From: Rhizobiales bacterium UBA3584 | Lineage (GTDB): Bacteria; Pseudomonadota; Alphaproteobacteria; Rhizobiales; Devosiaceae | Direction: 5' to 3' | Assembly (NCBI GenBank): GCA_002375765.1 | Contig: DFMV01000077.1 | Location: 1 to 43,060 of the forward strand | Length of the DNA: 43,060 nucleotides | Shown here: one piece after another, positions 34,174 through 42,731 of the stretch | How positions within the stretch are numbered: the first letter of the stretch is position 1 | Layout: each line of letters begins with the position of its first letter | The notes under the pieces: generated by a model | The model's database searches: none | What the model was told of the DNA's origin: nothing | Seen by the model: only the letters and a program-made list of their open reading frames with translations | Position numbers and translations under genes: made by a program

Positions 34174-34365
34174 ATTCCGACCGACAGCTTTTCACTTATC
34201 GTCATCGGGGTCGTCGCACTGCTGGCTTTCTGGCTGGTCTTTTCACTGGTGCGCAAGATGTTCGGTCTGGTGTTGCTCGTTGCGCTGGCCATCGGCGCGT
34301 GGGTCCTCTGGAGCAACCCGCATCTGCTCTCTTCCGTCAGCGGCGGGTTCCTGGGTGCTCCCTAA
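34174..34365 (+). CDS. Small two-helix membrane protein, probable ATT start
   Basis: This 63-residue protein starts at ATT (translated Met) with an ideal AGGAGG ribosome site five bases upstream (34163-34168). The frame is open back to a TAA at 34135, with no ATG, GTG or TTG before the first hydrophobic segment. Two transmembrane helices are predicted (about residues 8-26 and 30-46), then a short polar tail. I do not recognise a family. Codon use is GC3-rich, like real genes here. It ends inside the last bases of the convergent nudK gene. ATT starts are rare but known (E. coli infC). A sequencing error that removed a start is the alternative. Confidence 0.6.
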   Translation: MPTDSFSLIVIGVVALLAFWLVFSLVRKMFGLVLLVALAIGAWVLWSNPHLLSSVSGGFLGAP

Positions 34366-34946
34366 CCCAGAAACCCCTTGAGCGCTGCGTGCTGGATCAG
34401 CGCGACGGTCTTGGCGTCGATGATGTGCCCATTGTCAATCATGTCCAGCGCCGCATCAAAGCCGATCTCGACACATTCGATCTCTTCACCCTCCTCGGCC
34501 AATCCGCCCCCCGTGCCCATCCGGCAGGTCTCATCGTAAAGACCGATAAAGCAGTGGGCCTTTTCGCTCAGCGATCCGGGGCTGGCGTAAATCTCGAAGG
34601 CAAAGTGCAGGCTGGAGGGGACGATCCCGGTTTCCTCGAGCGCCTCCTTTGTTACGCAGGTTTCCGGGTCATCTCCGTCAAGCAGTCCGGCGCACACTTC
34701 GATCATATTGCCATCGTCGCCATTGAGGTGGGGCGGCAGGCGGAACTGGCGCACCAGCGTCATCACAGCTCGCTGGGGATCGAGCAGCAGAATCGCCGCC
34801 GCGCTGCCGTGGTCATAGACCTCCCGGACCAGATCGAGCGCACGTCCATCGGCGCGTTTGACACCCAAAACATACTCGGTCAGGCTCCCCCAGGCCGAGG
34901 CGAGGATTTTTTTGCTCTTGATGAGGATCGGAGTGGGCTCGGACAT
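34362..34946 (-). CDS. nudK: GDP-mannose pyrophosphatase NudK-type Nudix hydrolase
   Basis: This 194-residue Nudix enzyme hydrolyses NDP-sugars such as GDP-mannose. The Nudix box is GLLDGDDPETCVTKEALEETG (about 88-108), where Lys replaces the usual Arg; E. coli NudK has the same (KEAIEETG), so this is family-typical. YASPGSLSEKAHCFIGLYD and the GGGLAEEGEEIECVEI end match NudK. It converges with the small membrane protein (stops overlap 4 bp) and is divergent from sdhC. Confidence 0.88.
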   Translation of the reverse strand: MSEPTPILIKSKKILASAWGSLTEYVLGVKRADGRALDLVREVYDHGSAAAILLLDPQRAVMTLVRQFRLPPHLNGDDGNMIEVCAGLLDGDDPETCVTKEALEETGIVPSSLHFAFEIYASPGSLSEKAHCFIGLYDETCRMGTGGGLAEEGEEIECVEIGFDAALDMIDNGHIIDAKTVALIQHAALKGFLG

Positions 34947-35027
34947 GGAACTTTACCTGGTAGGTAAGCCTGGCTGACATTTCCCCTCACTTGCCTTGAC
35001 TTAGCGCTCCTTGTCCAGCCCGCGGAG

Positions 35028-35055
35028 AAAATATGACTTTTAAAGTCAATATTTT
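35028..35055. promoter_or_regulatory. Near-perfect AT-rich palindrome with TGA-N9-TCA core upstream of sdhC
   Basis: AAAATATGACTTT-T-AAAGTC then AATATTTT forms a 28-bp palindrome with one extra base. Its core TGACTTTTAAAGTCA fits TGA-N9-TCA, the IRO-box pattern bound by RirA in rhizobia. Control of sdh by iron is plausible since SDH needs heme and Fe-S. The identity of the regulator is inferred, not shown. Confidence 0.5.
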
Positions 35056-35094
35056 AGCGGGTCACTTTCCGACCAAAGACGTAAGCGCGGCCCT

Positions 35095-35123
35095 TTGACG
35101 AATGGGGAAAGCGCGATTAGAAG
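35095..35123 (+). promoter_or_regulatory. Sigma-70-like promoter of sdhCDAB
   Basis: TTGACG at 35095-35100 and TAGAAG at 35118-35123 are separated by exactly 17 bases, about 75 bp before the sdhC ATG. The iron-box-like palindrome ends 40 bp upstream of the -35. Confidence 0.5.
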
Positions 35124-35199
35124 TTGGCCGCAAGTTTTCTGCCGGGCAACCGGCTCAGTGTCCCCGACCGTTCGGCGCGGGGCCAGATCGAGGCAGGCA

Positions 35200-35580
35200 A
35201 TGGCGCATTTTCGACCCACGTCCCCGCATCTCTCCATCTATCGCTTCACGCTCACCATGACACTCTCGATCCTGCATCGCGTGCTCGGCGTGGGACTTTA
35301 CATCGGGACCGTCCTGTTCGTTCTGTGGCTGGGCGCCGCGGCGCTGGGGCAGGACCAGCTTTCGGCGGTCCAGGGGTTTTTCGGCCATCCGATCATCCAG
35401 ATCGGGCTGTTTTTGTACACCTGGACGCTGTTCCAGCACATGGCGGGCGGGCTCAAGCATTTCTTCTGGGATACGGGCGCGGGGTTCGACCCGGCCAGCC
35501 GCGAGGCCATAAGCCTTGCAACGCTCATCTTTTCGGCCGTGGCGACCATCGTCGTCTGGGCCGTGTTCGTCTGGTTCTGA
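35200..35580 (+). CDS. sdhC: Succinate dehydrogenase cytochrome b556 subunit
   Basis: This 126-residue membrane subunit anchors SdhAB and holds heme b and the quinone site. Three helices are predicted (about 29-50, 63-82 and 105-125). The SxxHR quinone motif is SILHR (23-27), and the heme-ligand region is FQHMAGGLKHFFWD with His80. The ATG has GAGG six bases upstream; an in-frame GTG further up would add unlike residues. It starts the sdhCDAB operon. Confidence 0.95.
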   Translation: MAHFRPTSPHLSIYRFTLTMTLSILHRVLGVGLYIGTVLFVLWLGAAALGQDQLSAVQGFFGHPIIQIGLFLYTWTLFQHMAGGLKHFFWDTGAGFDPASREAISLATLIFSAVATIVVWAVFVWF

Positions 35581-35590
35581 GGGGGCAATC

Positions 35591-35941
35591 ATGAGCACGC
35601 ATTCGGGCGAAAAAGGCACGGGCACTTTCATCCGCCAGCGCGTCACCGGGGCGATCAATATCGTTTTCGTGGGCTTTCTGATCTGGCTGGTGGTGTCCCT
35701 TTCCGGCGCCGACCGGGCGCAGATGGCGGCGACCTTTTCCAACCCTATCGTTTCCATTCTGGCTCTGGTGCTGATCGGCTCGGCGCTCATTCACATGCGC
35801 ATCGGCATGTATGAGATCATCGAGGATTATGTCCACGAGCCGCGCAATCATTCGCTGGCCAAGGCGGCCAACACCATTTTCACCGTCATCATCGGCATAA
35901 TCGCCGCCGTGTCGGTTCTCGTCCTCGCCTTCGGAGGTTAA
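35591..35941 (+). CDS. sdhD: Succinate dehydrogenase hydrophobic membrane anchor subunit
   Basis: This 116-residue subunit has three helices (about 21-40, 52-75 and 93-113). The heme/quinone motif is [15 protein letters not shown], with heme ligand His68 and Asp79-Tyr80. It follows sdhC after 10 bp and precedes sdhA by 8 bp. Confidence 0.95.
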   Translation: MSTHSGEKGTGTFIRQRVTGAINIVFVGFLIWLVVSLSGADRAQMAATFSNPIVSILALVLIGSALIHMRIGMYEIIEDYVHEPRNHSLAKAANTIFTVIIGIIAAVSVLVLAFGG

Positions 35942-35949
35942 TTTCGCTC

Positions 35950-37749
35950 ATGGCTTCGGCTTATCAGATCATCGACCACGCCTATGACGTCGTGGTGGTC
36001 GGCGCCGGCGGCGCGGGCTTGCGCGCCACGCTCGGCATGGCCGAGCAGGGCTTTTCCACCGCCTGCGTCACCAAGGTCTTCCCCACCCGCTCGCACACCG
36101 TAGCGGCGCAGGGCGGCATTGCGGCCTCGCTTTCCAATATGGGCCCCGACAGCTGGCAGTGGCACATGTACGACACCGTAAAGGGGTCGGACTGGCTGGG
36201 CGACAATGACGCCATGGAATATCTGGCCCGCGAGGCGCCCGCCGCGATCTACGAACTCGAGCATTACGGCGTGCCGTTTTCGCGCACCGAGCAGGGCAAG
36301 ATCTATCAGCGCCCGTTCGGCGGCCACATGACCGAATATGGGGAAGGCCCCCCGGTGCAGCGCACCTGCGCGGCGGCCGATCGCACCGGCCACGCCATCC
36401 TGCACACGCTTTATGGCCAGTCGCTGCGCAACAACGCAGAATTCTTCGTCGAATATTTCGCGCTCGACCTGATCATGGGCGAGAATGGCGAATGCCAGGG
36501 CGTCATTGCCTGGAAGCTCGATGATGGCACCATCCACCGCTTCCGCGCCAAACTGGTGGTTCTGGCCACCGGCGGGTACGGACGCGCGTATTTCTCGGCT
36601 ACCTCGGCCCACACCTGCACCGGCGACGGCAATGGCATGGTGGCCCGCGCCGGGCTGCCGCTTCAGGATATGGAATTCGTCCAGTTCCACCCTACCGGCA
36701 TTTACGGCTCGGGGTGCCTGATCACCGAGGGCGCGCGCGGCGAGGGCGGGTATCTCGTCAATTCCGAAGGCGAGCGCTTCATGGAGCGCTATGCGCCCAA
36801 CGCCAAGGACCTGGCGTCCCGCGACGTCGTGAGCCGCTGCATGACCATGGAAATCCGCGAGGGTAGGGGCGTGGGCGCCAAGGGCGATCATATCTTCCTT
36901 CACCTCGACCATCTCGATCCCGCCGTGCTCCACGAACGCCTGCCGGGCATTTCGGAATCGGCAAAGATCTTTGCCGGCGTCGATCTCACCCGCGAGCCGA
37001 TCCCGGTCATTCCCACGGTCCACTACAATATGGGCGGCATCCCGGCCAATTATCACGGCGAGGTGCTCAACCCCACCGAGACCGATCCCGATCGCGTCGT
37101 GCCGGGGCTGATGGCGGTGGGCGAAGCGGCGTGTGCTTCGGTGCATGGGGCCAACCGTCTGGGCTCGAACTCGCTGACCGACCTTGTGGTTTTCGGCCGC
37201 GCGGCGGCGCTGCGGGCCGGTGAGGTGATGGACAGAACGGCACCGATCCCGGCGATCAACAGCGCCCAGGACGACAAGATCCTCGCCCGGTTCGACCGGC
37301 TGCGCAACGCCAATGGCAGTGCGCCCACGGCCACGCTGCGCGACAAGATGCAGCGCGCCATGCAGGAAGACGCCGCCGTGTTCCGCACCCAGGAAACGCT
37401 CGAAGCGGGCTGCAAGCGGATTTCCGACATCTGGGCCGAGATGCCCGACGTCAAGGTCACCGACCGCTCGATGATCTGGAATTCGGACCTTGTGGAAACC
37501 CTCGAGCTTGAAAACCTCATGGCCAACGCCATCACCACGGTCTATTCGGCCGAGGCGCGCAAGGAAAGCCGCGGCGCCCATGCCCGCGAGGACTTTGCCG
37601 ACCGCGACGACGTCAACTGGCGCAAGCACACGCTGAGCTGGGTGGATGAGGCCGGTAAGGTGACCTTGGGCTACCGCCCGGTTCACGTCGATCCGCTGTC
37701 CGATGGCATCGATCTGAAAAAGATCGCGCCCAAGGCCCGCGTTTACTAA
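35950..37749 (+). CDS. sdhA: Succinate dehydrogenase flavoprotein subunit
   Basis: This 599-residue subunit oxidises succinate with covalently bound FAD. The N-terminal dinucleotide motif [12 protein letters not shown] (about 17-28) and the FAD-attachment histidine in [11 protein letters not shown] (His48 region) are intact. The catalytic loop [21 protein letters not shown] is present with the active-site Arg. [10 protein letters not shown] and [18 protein letters not shown] complete the pattern. Its FAD insertion is helped by SdhE/SDHAF4-type factors; a DUF1674 gene is at 16270. Confidence 0.98.
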   Translation: MASAYQIIDHAYDVVVVGAGGAGLRATLGMAEQGFSTACVTKVFPTRSHTVAAQGGIAASLSNMGPDSWQWHMYDTVKGSDWLGDNDAMEYLAREAPAAIYELEHYGVPFSRTEQGKIYQRPFGGHMTEYGEGPPVQRTCAAADRTGHAILHTLYGQSLRNNAEFFVEYFALDLIMGENGECQGVIAWKLDDGTIHRFRAKLVVLATGGYGRAYFSATSAHTCTGDGNGMVARAGLPLQDMEFVQFHPTGIYGSGCLITEGARGEGGYLVNSEGERFMERYAPNAKDLASRDVVSRCMTMEIREGRGVGAKGDHIFLHLDHLDPAVLHERLPGISESAKIFAGVDLTREPIPVIPTVHYNMGGIPANYHGEVLNPTETDPDRVVPGLMAVGEAACASVHGANRLGSNSLTDLVVFGRAAALRAGEVMDRTAPIPAINSAQDDKILARFDRLRNANGSAPTATLRDKMQRAMQEDAAVFRTQETLEAGCKRISDIWAEMPDVKVTDRSMIWNSDLVETLELENLMANAITTVYSAEARKESRGAHAREDFADRDDVNWRKHTLSWVDEAGKVTLGYRPVHVDPLSDGIDLKKIAPKARVY

Positions 37750-37763
37750 GGAGCGAACGACAC

Positions 37764-38549
37764 ATGGCTGAACTCGTCCTCGACAAGCGCTCCCGCCCCA
37801 AAAAGGGCAAGACCTGGCCAAAGCCGGACGGCGCAACGAAACTGCGTGAATATCACGTCTATCGCTACGATCCCGACACGGGCGACAATCCGCGCATCGA
37901 TACTTATTTCGTCGATCTCGACGATTGCGGGCCGATGATCCTCGACGGATTGCTGTGGATCAAGAACAACATCGATCCCACCCTCACCCTGCGCCGCTCG
38001 TGCCGCGAGGGGATTTGTGGGTCGTGCGCCATGAATATCGACGGCGCCAATACGCTGGCCTGCACCAAGGGCATGGACGAGGTGTCCTCGGGCCCCATCA
38101 AGGTCTATCCGCTGCCCCACATGCCGGTGGTCAAGGATCTGGTGCCCGATCTTTCAACCTTTTACGAGCAGCACAAATCGGTGCAGCCCTGGCTGCAGAC
38201 CAAATCGCCAACGCCGGACACCGAATGGCTGCAGACCAAGGAAGACCGCGCCAAGCTTGACGGGCTCTATGAGTGCATCTTGTGCGCGTGCTGCTCGACG
38301 TCGTGCCCGTCCTATTGGTGGAACGGCGAAAAATATCTCGGCCCGGCCGTGCTGCTTCAAGCCTATCGCTGGCTGATCGACAGCCGCGACGAAGCCACAT
38401 CGGAACGTCTCGACATTCTCGAAGACCCCTTCAAGCTCTATCGCTGCCACACCATCATGAACTGCGCCAAGGTCTGCCCCAAGGGGCTCAACCCGGCCAA
38501 GGCAATCGCCGAAATCAAGAAGATGATGGTCGAACGCAAGGTGGCCTGA
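37764..38549 (+). CDS. sdhB: Succinate dehydrogenase iron-sulfur subunit
   Basis: This 261-residue subunit carries three Fe-S clusters that pass electrons from FAD to quinone. The 2Fe-2S ligands lie in [14 protein letters not shown] with a later Cys (TLACT), the 4Fe-4S in [12 protein letters not shown], and the 3Fe-4S/second set in [21 protein letters not shown] precedes the ATG by ten bases. It ends the operon, and a terminator lies 26 bp past the stop. Confidence 0.98.
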   Translation: MAELVLDKRSRPKKGKTWPKPDGATKLREYHVYRYDPDTGDNPRIDTYFVDLDDCGPMILDGLLWIKNNIDPTLTLRRSCREGICGSCAMNIDGANTLACTKGMDEVSSGPIKVYPLPHMPVVKDLVPDLSTFYEQHKSVQPWLQTKSPTPDTEWLQTKEDRAKLDGLYECILCACCSTSCPSYWWNGEKYLGPAVLLQAYRWLIDSRDEATSERLDILEDPFKLYRCHTIMNCAKVCPKGLNPAKAIAEIKKMMVERKVA

Positions 38550-38574
38550 ACCCGGCCGGTTCTGATATGTTGTG

Positions 38575-38606
38575 AAGGGTCCGGGGCTTATCCTGGGCCC
38601 TTTTTT
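38575..38606 (+). terminator. Rho-independent terminator of the sdh operon
   Basis: AAGGGTCCGGG and CCTGGGCCCTT pair over 11 bp with two G-T wobbles and are followed by TTTTTT. It sits between sdhB and the small gene at 38626, whose ribosome site begins eight bases later. Confidence 0.85.
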
Positions 38607-38625
38607 GTTTTTCAGGATGATGGCC

Positions 38626-38856
38626 ATGAGCGACTACGAAACGATCCTTTATGTCGAACGCGAATCGGTCGCCCGGCTCATGGTCACCGCCCTTCAGGCA
38701 CACGGCTTTTCCCCGCGCGAGATCACAGATGGCGGCCTGCCGGGCATTGGTGCGGGTCTGACGGGCAAGGGGCTGGCGATCGCCGTCCCGGCTCGCGAGG
38801 CGCGCGACGCAAAGCCGCTGGCGGAAGCGCTGCTCAAAGACATGCTGGCGCGATAG
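38626..38856 (+). CDS. DUF2007-like small protein
   Basis: This 76-residue protein has a beta-alpha-beta pattern: YETILYVERESVARLMVTAL (about 4-23), then a Gly-rich loop GGLPGIGAGLTGKGLAIAVP and a helical end. It resembles the putative signal-transducing DUF2007 fold, but the match is weak. ATG 38626 is chosen because AGGA lies eight bases before it; earlier ATGs at 38617 and 38620 overlap that site. It follows the sdh terminator, so it may have its own promoter. Confidence 0.6.
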   Translation: MSDYETILYVERESVARLMVTALQAHGFSPREITDGGLPGIGAGLTGKGLAIAVPAREARDAKPLAEALLKDMLAR

Positions 38857-38917
38857 CGCGGGCCCTCTTGGCCCCGCGCACAATCGGCCAAAGCCGGCCC
38901 ACCTCCCCCATGGCGGC

Positions 38918-39049
38918 CCCGACCAACACGGGGGTCCAGCAGAACGGGTCCAGGCACCGGTGCTTCAGGCCGCGCTCATGGATCCCGGCTTTCGCCGGGA
39001 AAGCGCCGAAGGGAACCCCAGCAGCGCCTTTCCAGCCCGGGGTGACCAT
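38918..39049. repeat. Degenerate composite inverted-repeat element
   Basis: Fragments typical of the element are recognisable: GGGGTCCAGCA on the left, then GGATCCCGGC-tttc-GCCGGG in the middle and AGCCCGGGGTGACC at the right end. The arrangement is broken, so this is a decayed or rearranged copy. No gene lies in 38857-39073. Confidence 0.45.
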
Positions 39050-39073
39050 GAGGGTGGGGCTGGTCCTGCCCCC

Positions 39074-40357
39074 TCATTCAGCCGCTTTTTCCTTGAGCCA
39101 GTCGACCATGGTTTGCGGCAGTTGGTGATTGTCCACGTCGCCCGCCATCACCTTGCGCCATTTGGCGATTGCCTTGCGCTGGTGGTCCTGGCGGCTGACG
39201 CGGTCGAACAGGATCAAAAGCTCGATCAGCCGCTCGGTGGCCAGCGTATCGGTGCGCATGGCCGGCAACAGCGCGGGCACGATCAGATCGAGATAATGGC
39301 CGAGACCCAGATCGGGGCGCTTGAGCGCGGCGCGCCCGTCCTTGGTAAACAGCACCTGGGGCACGCCGTCCGAGCGGACCAGCGGCAACAGAGAGCCGCT
39401 CATATGATCGATGGCGGCAACGGCGGTGTTGGGATCGTTGATGCCGGGGGACAGGGCGCGCAGGGCGATGTCGATCAGCGCACGCGCTTCATAGGTCGCT
39501 TCCTGGAGCACGTCGCGGCGTGGCCCGATCGTAAAGCATTTGGCCAGGGATTTGATATCGGGGGCGGGGCCTTCCACATGCGCCATCGGCATGGCTTCGC
39601 CCACGTAATCGTCAACCCTGAGGTCAATCACAAGGCGCAGGCTGTTGTCCTTTAGAATATGGAGCAGCTGGTCATAGGCGATGTGGCGGATATAGCCGCT
39701 GCCGGGGGCGGGAACGGGCGCGCCGGCAAAGCCGTCGAAATCCGCAAGGTGGCGGTTGGCGCTGGCAATATCGGATGCGTCGGCCCTGGCGGCGACCTTT
39801 CCGATGGATTTGGCGAACCGCTTGCCCAGATCGGCGACAATCACATCGGCCTGTATGGACAGCGCCATATGGTGCACGAAATAGATCACCAGCCCGAAGG
39901 CGCCCGTGGCGATGATTATGGTGCCGGCCACCGCCAGCTCGGGCACGAAGCCGTCTTCGAGCTCGCTTACTTCGCCCAGCACAACCAGTGCAAACAGGAA
40001 CACCCCGACAAAGGCGCCCAGAACCGATTGGGTGGTCCGGTCTTCCATGAACATGATCAGCACCCGTGGACCGAGCTGGCCCGAGAGCTGGGTCAGGCCC
40101 ACAAAGGTCAGCGAAAAGACCAGCGAAGCCATGGTCATCATGCCCCCGGCAATCGTGGTCAGCACGGCCCTTGCGCCTTCGGGGCCGAAGCGGGGGTAAA
40201 AGGGCTGGTCGCGCAGGTTCGAGAGCGCCTCGACACTGTCGATGAAAACAAAAAGATTGCCCAGCGCCAGCCCGGCTATGGCCATCAGCAAAGGGACGAA
40301 CCAGAAGCTGCTGGCGATCGAAGCCATGAACGCCTTGGCGTGGACATAAAATCCCAT
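39074..40357 (-). CDS. DUF2254 membrane protein
   Basis: This 427-residue protein has three or four N-terminal transmembrane helices (about 15-37, 65-95, 108-130 and 140-165) and a long soluble C-terminal part (from about 175). The DUF2254 pattern is clear in ARAVLTTIAGGMMTMASLVFS, ALSPGINDPNTAVAAIDHM and the late FDRVSRQDHQRKAIAKW. Function is unknown. AAGGGAAATCGGGG precedes the ATG; a much earlier in-frame start has unlike composition. It is divergent from the Omp19-like gene. Confidence 0.9.
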   Translation of the reverse strand: MGFYVHAKAFMASIASSFWFVPLLMAIAGLALGNLFVFIDSVEALSNLRDQPFYPRFGPEGARAVLTTIAGGMMTMASLVFSLTFVGLTQLSGQLGPRVLIMFMEDRTTQSVLGAFVGVFLFALVVLGEVSELEDGFVPELAVAGTIIIATGAFGLVIYFVHHMALSIQADVIVADLGKRFAKSIGKVAARADASDIASANRHLADFDGFAGAPVPAPGSGYIRHIAYDQLLHILKDNSLRLVIDLRVDDYVGEAMPMAHVEGPAPDIKSLAKCFTIGPRRDVLQEATYEARALIDIALRALSPGINDPNTAVAAIDHMSGSLLPLVRSDGVPQVLFTKDGRAALKRPDLGLGHYLDLIVPALLPAMRTDTLATERLIELLILFDRVSRQDHQRKAIAKWRKVMAGDVDNHQLPQTMVDWLKEKAAE

Positions 40358-40572
40358 CCCCGATTTCCCTTTTTGGTGGCGGCAATGTCGGTCGAGGGGA
40401 TGTTGTCCCATAACCGCCATATTGGCCACAATAGTTAACGCCGAACCCTCTTGGACGGGCCGGAGGGCTTGAGTCTTGAACGCTGCCGCCTTAAAGCGGA
40501 GGGGGTTGGAGCGTGGATCGCCTCGATCCTCACGACAAAGCAGGCCGCCGGCAGCGCCGTTGGGAACGGTAC

Positions 40573-40589
40573 GGAACGCGTTGTGTTCC
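40573..40589. promoter_or_regulatory. Inverted repeat in the leader of the Omp19-like gene
   Basis: GGAAC-GCGTTGT-GTTCC is a perfect 5-bp inverted repeat 37 bp before the ATG at 40626. An overlapping GGGAAC/GTTCCC pair lies at 40562-40590. It may be a regulatory site. No function is assigned. Confidence 0.25.
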
Positions 40590-40625
40590 CGCATGTCCCG
40601 TCCGGGCCGAAACAATGGAGCTGTT

Positions 40626-41261
40626 ATGGTTGGAACTCTCACAAGATCACTTGCGGTGATGATGGTCATCGGCGGCACAGGTGTGCTTTCCGCGTGCTCG
40701 CCGACCTCGTTCGGGCGCGCGACCCCCACGGTCACCGCCACACCGCCACCGCCCACCATTCAGCCGGTACAGACGAGCTCGGTTTCCAGCTCGGACCTGC
40801 CGCCCATCGATGGCTCGACCGTCCTGCCGTCCAATACGCCTTCGACCACGGGCACACCCACGGTGCCGGGCAATACCGCATCGGTGGATGGCAGCACGAG
40901 CACAAGTTCGCCGGGCTTCCTGCTCGACGATGTCGGCAGCCCCGGCAACACGACCAGCGGGCGCAATCTGACCGGCAGCGTGACCATCGAGCAGCTTCTG
41001 GGTGGCTGGACCGTGATGGTGGGGGCCGAACAGTGCCGCCTCAATCTCACCTACACCGCCAAGGGATCGACAGGCCGTTACCGTGCCTCGACGCCGGGGT
41101 GCCTTGTGGATGGGTTGGCCGACGTGACCTCGTGGAACCTTCTGGGCAACCAGATCCAGTTCTACAACGAGAGCGACGAACTGGTCGGCACCCTGTTCCA
41201 GAGCGGCAACCGGTTCGTGGGCACGCTTGCGGGCGGGCAATCCGTCTCGATGGTTGGCTAG
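40626..41261 (+). CDS. Omp19-like outer-membrane lipoprotein with AprI/Inh protease-inhibitor domain
   Basis: This 211-residue protein has a lipoprotein signal ending LSAC (lipid on Cys24), a Ser/Thr/Pro-rich linker of about 95 residues, and a C-terminal AprI/Inh (I38) domain (about 118-211). That domain starts EQLLGGWTVMVGAEQCRLNL and ends FVGTLAGGQSVSMVG, with a Cys pair near CRLNL and PGCLVDG. Brucella Omp19 has the same layout and inhibits host proteases; here it may guard against the cell's own or neighbours' proteases. GGAG precedes the ATG by seven bases. Two hairpin repeats follow at once. Confidence 0.85.
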   Translation: MVGTLTRSLAVMMVIGGTGVLSACSPTSFGRATPTVTATPPPPTIQPVQTSSVSSSDLPPIDGSTVLPSNTPSTTGTPTVPGNTASVDGSTSTSSPGFLLDDVGSPGNTTSGRNLTGSVTIEQLLGGWTVMVGAEQCRLNLTYTAKGSTGRYRASTPGCLVDGLADVTSWNLLGNQIQFYNESDELVGTLFQSGNRFVGTLAGGQSVSMVG

Positions 41262-41262
41262 G

Positions 41263-41373
41263 AGCGCTCCCAGAAAAAGTGGACACCACTTTTTCGGTTC
41301 GGGAACGCGACCTACAAAAAGGAAGCGCTCCCAGAAAAAGTGGACACCACTTTTTCGGTTCGGGAACGCGACC
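41263..41373. repeat. Two tandem 50-bp hairpin units, period 61 bp
   Basis: Units at 41263-41312 and 41324-41373 are identical in their 50-bp body. Each holds the perfect stem AAAAAGTGG-aca-CCACTTTTT with outer arms GCGCTCCC/GGGAACGC. The hairpin starts just past the Omp19-like stop and its T-rich arm fits a bidirectional terminator. Similar AAAAAGTGG hairpins are common intergenic repeats in Hyphomicrobiales, to my knowledge. Confidence 0.9.
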
Positions 41374-41424
41374 AATAAAAAGCTGGGGGCCTATGAGCCG
41401 GACTAGAGCGAAAGACTCGAGGGC

Positions 41425-42573
41425 TTGAGCGGGACCGAAGGGGCCTCGGGCTCCATTGTCGATGCGTATGCCGATATGATCGTGGCGGGGCAGGTCAAGC
41501 CCGACGCCGCGCAGAAGCGCGCTGTCGAAAAACTGCAAGCGGTCGCCGAAGGGCTCGGTCAGCTCGAGGCCCATTCGGGTTCGGTGCTGTCCGCCCTGTT
41601 CCGGCGCAAGCGCGAGGCACCCAAGGGGCTCTACATCTGGGGCGATGTGGGGCGGGGCAAGACCATGCTCATGGACCTGTTTTACAAGACGGTCCCGGTT
41701 GGTGCCAAAAGGCGCGTGCATTTCCACGAATTCATGAACGAGGTGCACGAGGCGATCGCCAAATTCCGCTCGGAAAATCCCGGGACCAAGGGCGCGCGCG
41801 ATCCCATTCCGGCGGTGGCGCGACCGATAACCCGGTCGGTGCGGCTGTTGTGTTTCGACGAGTTCTTCGTTTCCGACATCACCGATGCCATGCTGCTCAG
41901 CCGGCTGTTCGAGATCTTGTTCGCCGATGGTGTCGTGGTGGTCGCCACCTCCAATATTCCGCCCGAAAAGCTCTATTGGAACGGGCTCAACCGCCAGCTC
42001 TTTTTGCCCTTCATCGATCTGCTGACCGATCACACCGAAGTTTTCAATCTCGACGCCGACACCGATTACCGCCGCGAAAAACTCGACGCCCAGGACGTGT
42101 ACAAGATTGGTACCGGGCCCGAAGTCGATGCCCAGATGGACGGGCTTTTCGATCATTTGACCGGCGGGGCCGAGCCAAGGCCCGATGCCATCGAGAGCCT
42201 TGGCCGCGTGATCACCGTACCGGCCCAGGCCATGGGCGTGGCGCGGTTTAACTTCGCCGATCTGTGCGAACGCCCGCTCGGGGCGCGCGATTATCTCAAG
42301 CTCGCCAATCGCTTCCATACCGTGGTCATCGACCATGTGCCGGTGTTTTCGCGCCTGAAATCGGACGCTTCGAAGCGCTTCATCCTGCTTGTCGACACGC
42401 TTTACGATCGCGGGGTCAAACTCGCCGCCAGCTTTGCCGCCCCGCTCGATGATCTCGCCCAGGACGACAAGACACGATTCGAGTTCGCCCGCTGCCTGTC
42501 CCGGCTCGAAGAAATGCGCTCGGCCGATTACATCGCCCAGCCCCTGCGCGCCGGTTCGGGTCAGCCCTCCTGA
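41425..42573 (+). CDS. zapE: Cell-division-associated AFG1-like ATPase
   Basis: This protein of 382 residues is the ZapE/AFG1 P-loop ATPase that acts at the Z-ring in bacteria. Walker A is GDVGRGKT (about 73-80), Walker B is LLCFDEF, and sensor-type VATSNIPPEKLYWNGLNR follows. The call starts at TTG because no ATG or GTG lies nearer the N-terminal helix; the next ATG is at residue 18. GAGGG just before the TTG is closely spaced. It precedes mdh, a usual alphaproteobacterial order. Confidence 0.93.
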   Translation: MSGTEGASGSIVDAYADMIVAGQVKPDAAQKRAVEKLQAVAEGLGQLEAHSGSVLSALFRRKREAPKGLYIWGDVGRGKTMLMDLFYKTVPVGAKRRVHFHEFMNEVHEAIAKFRSENPGTKGARDPIPAVARPITRSVRLLCFDEFFVSDITDAMLLSRLFEILFADGVVVVATSNIPPEKLYWNGLNRQLFLPFIDLLTDHTEVFNLDADTDYRREKLDAQDVYKIGTGPEVDAQMDGLFDHLTGGAEPRPDAIESLGRVITVPAQAMGVARFNFADLCERPLGARDYLKLANRFHTVVIDHVPVFSRLKSDASKRFILLVDTLYDRGVKLAASFAAPLDDLAQDDKTRFEFARCLSRLEEMRSADYIAQPLRAGSGQPS

Positions 42574-42731
42574 CGCAGTTTCCGTTGCAGGGAAAGTGTC
42601 AGCCTTGCAGACCTTTTTGCGGACCGCCAGGCTGAACGCCCAAATTTACCGGCCTTAGACGAAGGGTTCACTTGCGTCGCAATGTCACAAGGTCTATGGA
42701 GGGCGCGAGGAAAACGTTACTTTACCTATAG

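Noticed and set aside
34620..34690. Nudix box with Lys instead of Arg as a loss of activity
   Set aside because: E. coli NudK has the same Lys in KEAIEETG, so it is normal for this subfamily.
35938..37836. 632-codon open frame on the minus strand across sdhA
   Set aside because: It is antisense to a complete sdhA with all motifs; long antisense frames are usual in GC-rich DNA.
41263..41373. Tandem repeat considered as a CRISPR array
   Set aside because: There are only two units, the spacer is 11 bp and the unit is a hairpin; no cas gene is near.
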